Source: JAAYEB01 sp035306725
GTDB lineage: Bacteria > Fibrobacterota > Chitinivibrionia > Chitinivibrionales > Chitinispirillaceae
Assembly (NCBI GenBank): GCA_035306725.1
Contig: DATGNN010000293.1
Span: 1-26,185, forward strand
Reading direction: 5' to 3'
DNA length: 26,185 nucleotides
Part shown: positions 24,457-26,185 of the stretch, one piece after another
Layout of the letters: each line of letters starts with the position of its first letter
Numbering within the stretch: the first letter of the stretch is position 1
Translations under genes and position numbers: made by a program
Notes under the pieces: generated by a model
Databases searched by the model: none
What the model was told of the DNA's origin: nothing
What the model saw: the letters and a program-made list of their open reading frames with translations, nothing else

Positions 24457-24678
24457 TTATTCTAAAACCTGCTGTAACAAAAACTTGATAATATATTGCA
24501 TGTCAAAACAGATCCGGAAACTGCTTGTCAAACTGCAAGATCCGGCCACCTGTTTACTGATATGTTTTGGACAGAAATGATTGCAGAAGAAATTAAAAAA
24601 GAACCATAATCTCACTAAAGATTAAATCTCAGCACTTTTCAGGATCTTTTCTGTCAGGAAGAGTAAGATAGTATGTGA

Positions 24679-24945
24679 CTAATTGAATTGCAATTCTTTG
24701 TGGAAAATTCCTGCGATACGCTCTATAGCCTGGTGTTCATCAGAACCCTCCGCTATCACTTCAACATGAGTTCCTTTTTCGGTACCAAGAAGAAGTACCT
24801 CAAGAACTGAACGACAATCTGCAGTTTTATCGTTTCGCTTTAAAACCACTCTGGATTCAACTGCTTTTCCAGTCTTGATCAGATCCAGAATAATTGAATC
24901 AGTAAAAGCAATCTCCTCATTGGTAGAAATAATTTTATTGGTCAT
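24679..24945 (-). CDS. HPr-like protein lacking the active-site histidine (Crh-like)
   Basis: An 88-residue protein with the HPr fold pattern: strand VESRVVLKRNDKTADCRS (29-46), helix VLEVLLLG, strand THVEVIAEGSDEHQAIERIA and a terminal helix. In HPr proper the phosphoenolpyruvate-dependent phosphorylation site lies in GLHARP with His15. Here the aligned stretch is EIAFTDSI, with Thr at residue 15 and no histidine. Ser46, the regulatory site in HPr and Crh, is present at exactly residue 46. This resembles Crh of Bacillus (Gln15, Ser46), a regulator rather than a sugar-transport carrier. GGGAG lies six bases before the ATG. No ptsI, HPr kinase or sugar permease is in the window. Confidence 0.8.
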   Translation of the reverse strand: MTNKIISTNEEIAFTDSIILDLIKTGKAVESRVVLKRNDKTADCRSVLEVLLLGTEKGTHVEVIAEGSDEHQAIERIAGIFHKELQFN

Positions 24946-25325
24946 TAAGATCTCCCGCGATGATGATTTCCAGTATAATATTTAAAGAGTAACATAGTTT
25001 AACGAGAATATCAACCTTTTTTTCTTTAAACCTGAACAGACATATTGTCTGTAATATTTGTTTTGCCATACACCCTTGAATCAGTCATATGTAACAAAAA
25101 TCGAGCCATTTTGCGCAGCTAACATCACAGACAATGTTTGCAAAGCAGATCATACGAAGGTGTCATTACTTACATAATAACCTGGAGCATCCTTTTTTAC
25201 AACTTTTCTTTGCACACCTTCACATAATTTATTGCTTTCATTAAGGTTAGACTGTTTTTCAGTTACCCTGATATTTATATTCGTTCTGAACATAAAAATT
25301 ATTGGTAACGAAATCAGGAGAATAG
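24946..25325. other. 380-base intergenic region between divergent genes
   Basis: It holds the promoters of the HPr-like gene (minus) and the Gfo/Idh/MocA gene (plus). Besides the dyad at 25036-25052 there is a related sequence ACAGACAATGTTTG at 25127-25140. GAAGGTG near 25155 and CACCTTC near 25216 can pair but are far apart. No small gene is evident. Confidence 0.45.
25036..25052. promoter_or_regulatory. perfect dyad ACAGACA-TAT-TGTCTGT
   Basis: A 7-bp inverted repeat with a 3-base centre, 91 bases upstream of the HPr-like start and 274 bases upstream of the oxidoreductase start. A partial second copy (ACAGACAATGTTTG, 25127-25140) lies 75 bases further. Paired imperfect copies suggest an operator. 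The regulator is unknown, and an RNA hairpin is possible. Confidence 0.4.
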
Positions 25326-26185
25326 ATGAGATTTTTCAATTGGGGCATTGTTGGTACGGGTACTGTTTCTCATCTCTTTGCAGAAGGACTTAAAAGTGCC
25401 AGTGGAGCAGTTCTTTATGGAATAGCCTCCCGATCCCCAAAAAAAGCAAAAACTTTTGCTGAAGAATTCAATATACCAGTGTATTATGACAATTACCGGA
25501 AACTCGCATCAGATCCATCTGTAAATATAGCTTATATAGGCACTCCTAATTCTTTTCACTATGAAAACTCCCTGCTTTTTCTTGAAAAAAAAAAGGCAGT
25601 ATTATGCGAAAAACCATTTGCAATGAACTACAAACAAGCCAGTGAAATGATAAAAACTGCCAGAAAAAACAATTGTTTTATTATGGAAGCTTTATGGAGC
25701 AGATTTTTACCTTCAATTCTCAAGTTGCAGGAACTTGTCAAAAACCGAATCGTTGGTGAACCGGTTGGGATTAAAGCGGATTTTGGTTTTTATACTCCAT
25801 ACAATGTTGAAAGCCGTTTATTTAACAGATCGCTTGGTGGTGGTTCTCTATTGGACATCGGTATTTATCCGGTATTCTTATCTTTGCTTCTCTTCGGATA
25901 TCCGGACTCATACAGTGCACATGCGATAAAAACTCCTTGCGGAACAGACCTTTCTACGGGAATTTTCTTTTCATGGAAATCCGGGAAATTTGCGCAGCTG
26001 CTTTCATCATTTGCTGTTGATCTTGATTCCGAAGCTGTTATTTACTGTACCAGGGGCAAAATCACACTTCATTCCAAATTTCACATGCCTACAGAGATTT
26101 CTGTAACACCACCTGATGGTCCAATGAAAAAAATTCCACTTACCTGGAGAGGTAATGGATACAATTACGAAGCAGAAGAGGTAAT
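25326..26185 (+). CDS. Gfo/Idh/MocA family oxidoreductase, 3' end outside window
   Basis: A NAD(P)-dependent oxidoreductase acting on a sugar or similar polyol; 286 codons are visible of the usual 320-360. The Rossmann nucleotide motif is WGIVGTGTVSHLFAEGL (6-22), followed by GIASRSPKKAKTFAEEF and YIGTPNSFHYENSL. The catalytic Glu-Lys-Pro is at 95-97 (VLCEKPFAMN). EALWSRFLPSILKLQELV and GGGSLLDIGIYPV are like the dihydrodiol/glucose-fructose oxidoreductase subgroup. AGGAG lies five bases before ATG 25326. Substrate and downstream partners cannot be seen. Confidence 0.92.
   Translation, partial: MRFFNWGIVGTGTVSHLFAEGLKSASGAVLYGIASRSPKKAKTFAEEFNIPVYYDNYRKLASDPSVNIAYIGTPNSFHYENSLLFLEKKKAVLCEKPFAMNYKQASEMIKTARKNNCFIMEALWSRFLPSILKLQELVKNRIVGEPVGIKADFGFYTPYNVESRLFNRSLGGGSLLDIGIYPVFLSLLLFGYPDSYSAHAIKTPCGTDLSTGIFFSWKSGKFAQLLSSFAVDLDSEAVIYCTRGKITLHSKFHMPTEISVTPPDGPMKKIPLTWRGNGYNYEAEEV

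Noticed and set aside
7876..24583. TTTTGGGACAGAAATGATTG at 7876-7895 resembles TTTTGGACAGAAATGATTG at 24565-24583
   Set aside because: The match differs by one base in length and does not extend on either side. A single match of this size is possible by chance in 26 kb of AT-rich DNA.
24564..24610. Short frame after an ATG near 24563 starting MFWTEMIAEEIKKEP, reminiscent of the N-terminus of some aminoacyl-tRNA synthetases
   Set aside because: It stops after 15 codons and the following sequence does not continue any such protein in another frame.
1..26185. CRISPR arrays, tRNA/rRNA genes, integrases or transposases
   Set aside because: No regularly spaced direct repeats, no cloverleaf or rRNA-like sequence, and no recombinase motifs were seen on either strand.

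Overview
The window is AT-rich, gene-dense bacterial chromosome with no phage, insertion sequence, CRISPR array or RNA gene that I can recognise. Two proteins with signal peptides and a C-terminal aromatic residue (probable outer-membrane proteins) and two probable lipoproteins point to a Gram-negative, diderm host. The DUF5320 protein, the 2x[4Fe-4S] ferredoxin, an orphan radical SAM enzyme and a DUF89 protein with an N-terminal CxxC are typical of anaerobes. The lineage cannot be fixed from sequence alone; a deep-branching diderm such as a Fibrobacterota relative is a guess.

Region 1 (1-6916, all minus strand) is a run of cofactor and housekeeping genes in three probable transcription units. 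The first to be transcribed runs DUF5320 protein, DUF89 phosphatase, 49-residue zinc ribbon, panD, def, FmdB-type zinc ribbon. The second is a ferredoxin followed by thiamine pyrophosphokinase. The third is a methyltransferase, a YkoF-type thiamine-binding protein, an HD-domain protein and a PLP-dependent Cys/Met enzyme that leaves the window at base 1. Overlaps or gaps of a few bases suggest translational coupling. Themes are CoA precursor supply (panD beside a metabolite phosphatase) and thiamine.

Region 2 (6917-13374) is looser: a short J-domain protein, a family 2 glycosyltransferase, a decayed ORF ending in a strong hairpin, a SpoIIAA/STAS-like protein, two exported probable outer-membrane proteins and, divergently, a 579-residue multidomain surface lipoprotein with a clear terminator.

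Region 3 (13578-23923, plus strand) carries a MATE exporter, an orphan radical SAM protein, a nucleoside deaminase, a short-chain dehydrogenase, a small membrane protein, a glycogen debranching enzyme with a probable CTG start, a family 4 glycosyltransferase and a TPR lipoprotein. Debranching enzyme and glycosyltransferase form a plausible glucan module. Between the deaminase and the dehydrogenase lies a 202-bp element bounded by 19-bp inverted repeats (18 of 19 matching).

Region 4 (23947-26185) holds a Nudix hydrolase and an HPr-like protein lacking the phosphorylated histidine but keeping Ser46 (Crh-like), both on the minus strand. A long intergenic region with a perfect dyad follows, then a Gfo/Idh/MocA oxidoreductase cut by the window end.

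I did not find a convincing new multi-gene system. The best leads are the inverted-repeat element and its possible relative, the Crh-like protein, the DUF89-panD linkage and the orphan radical SAM enzyme.
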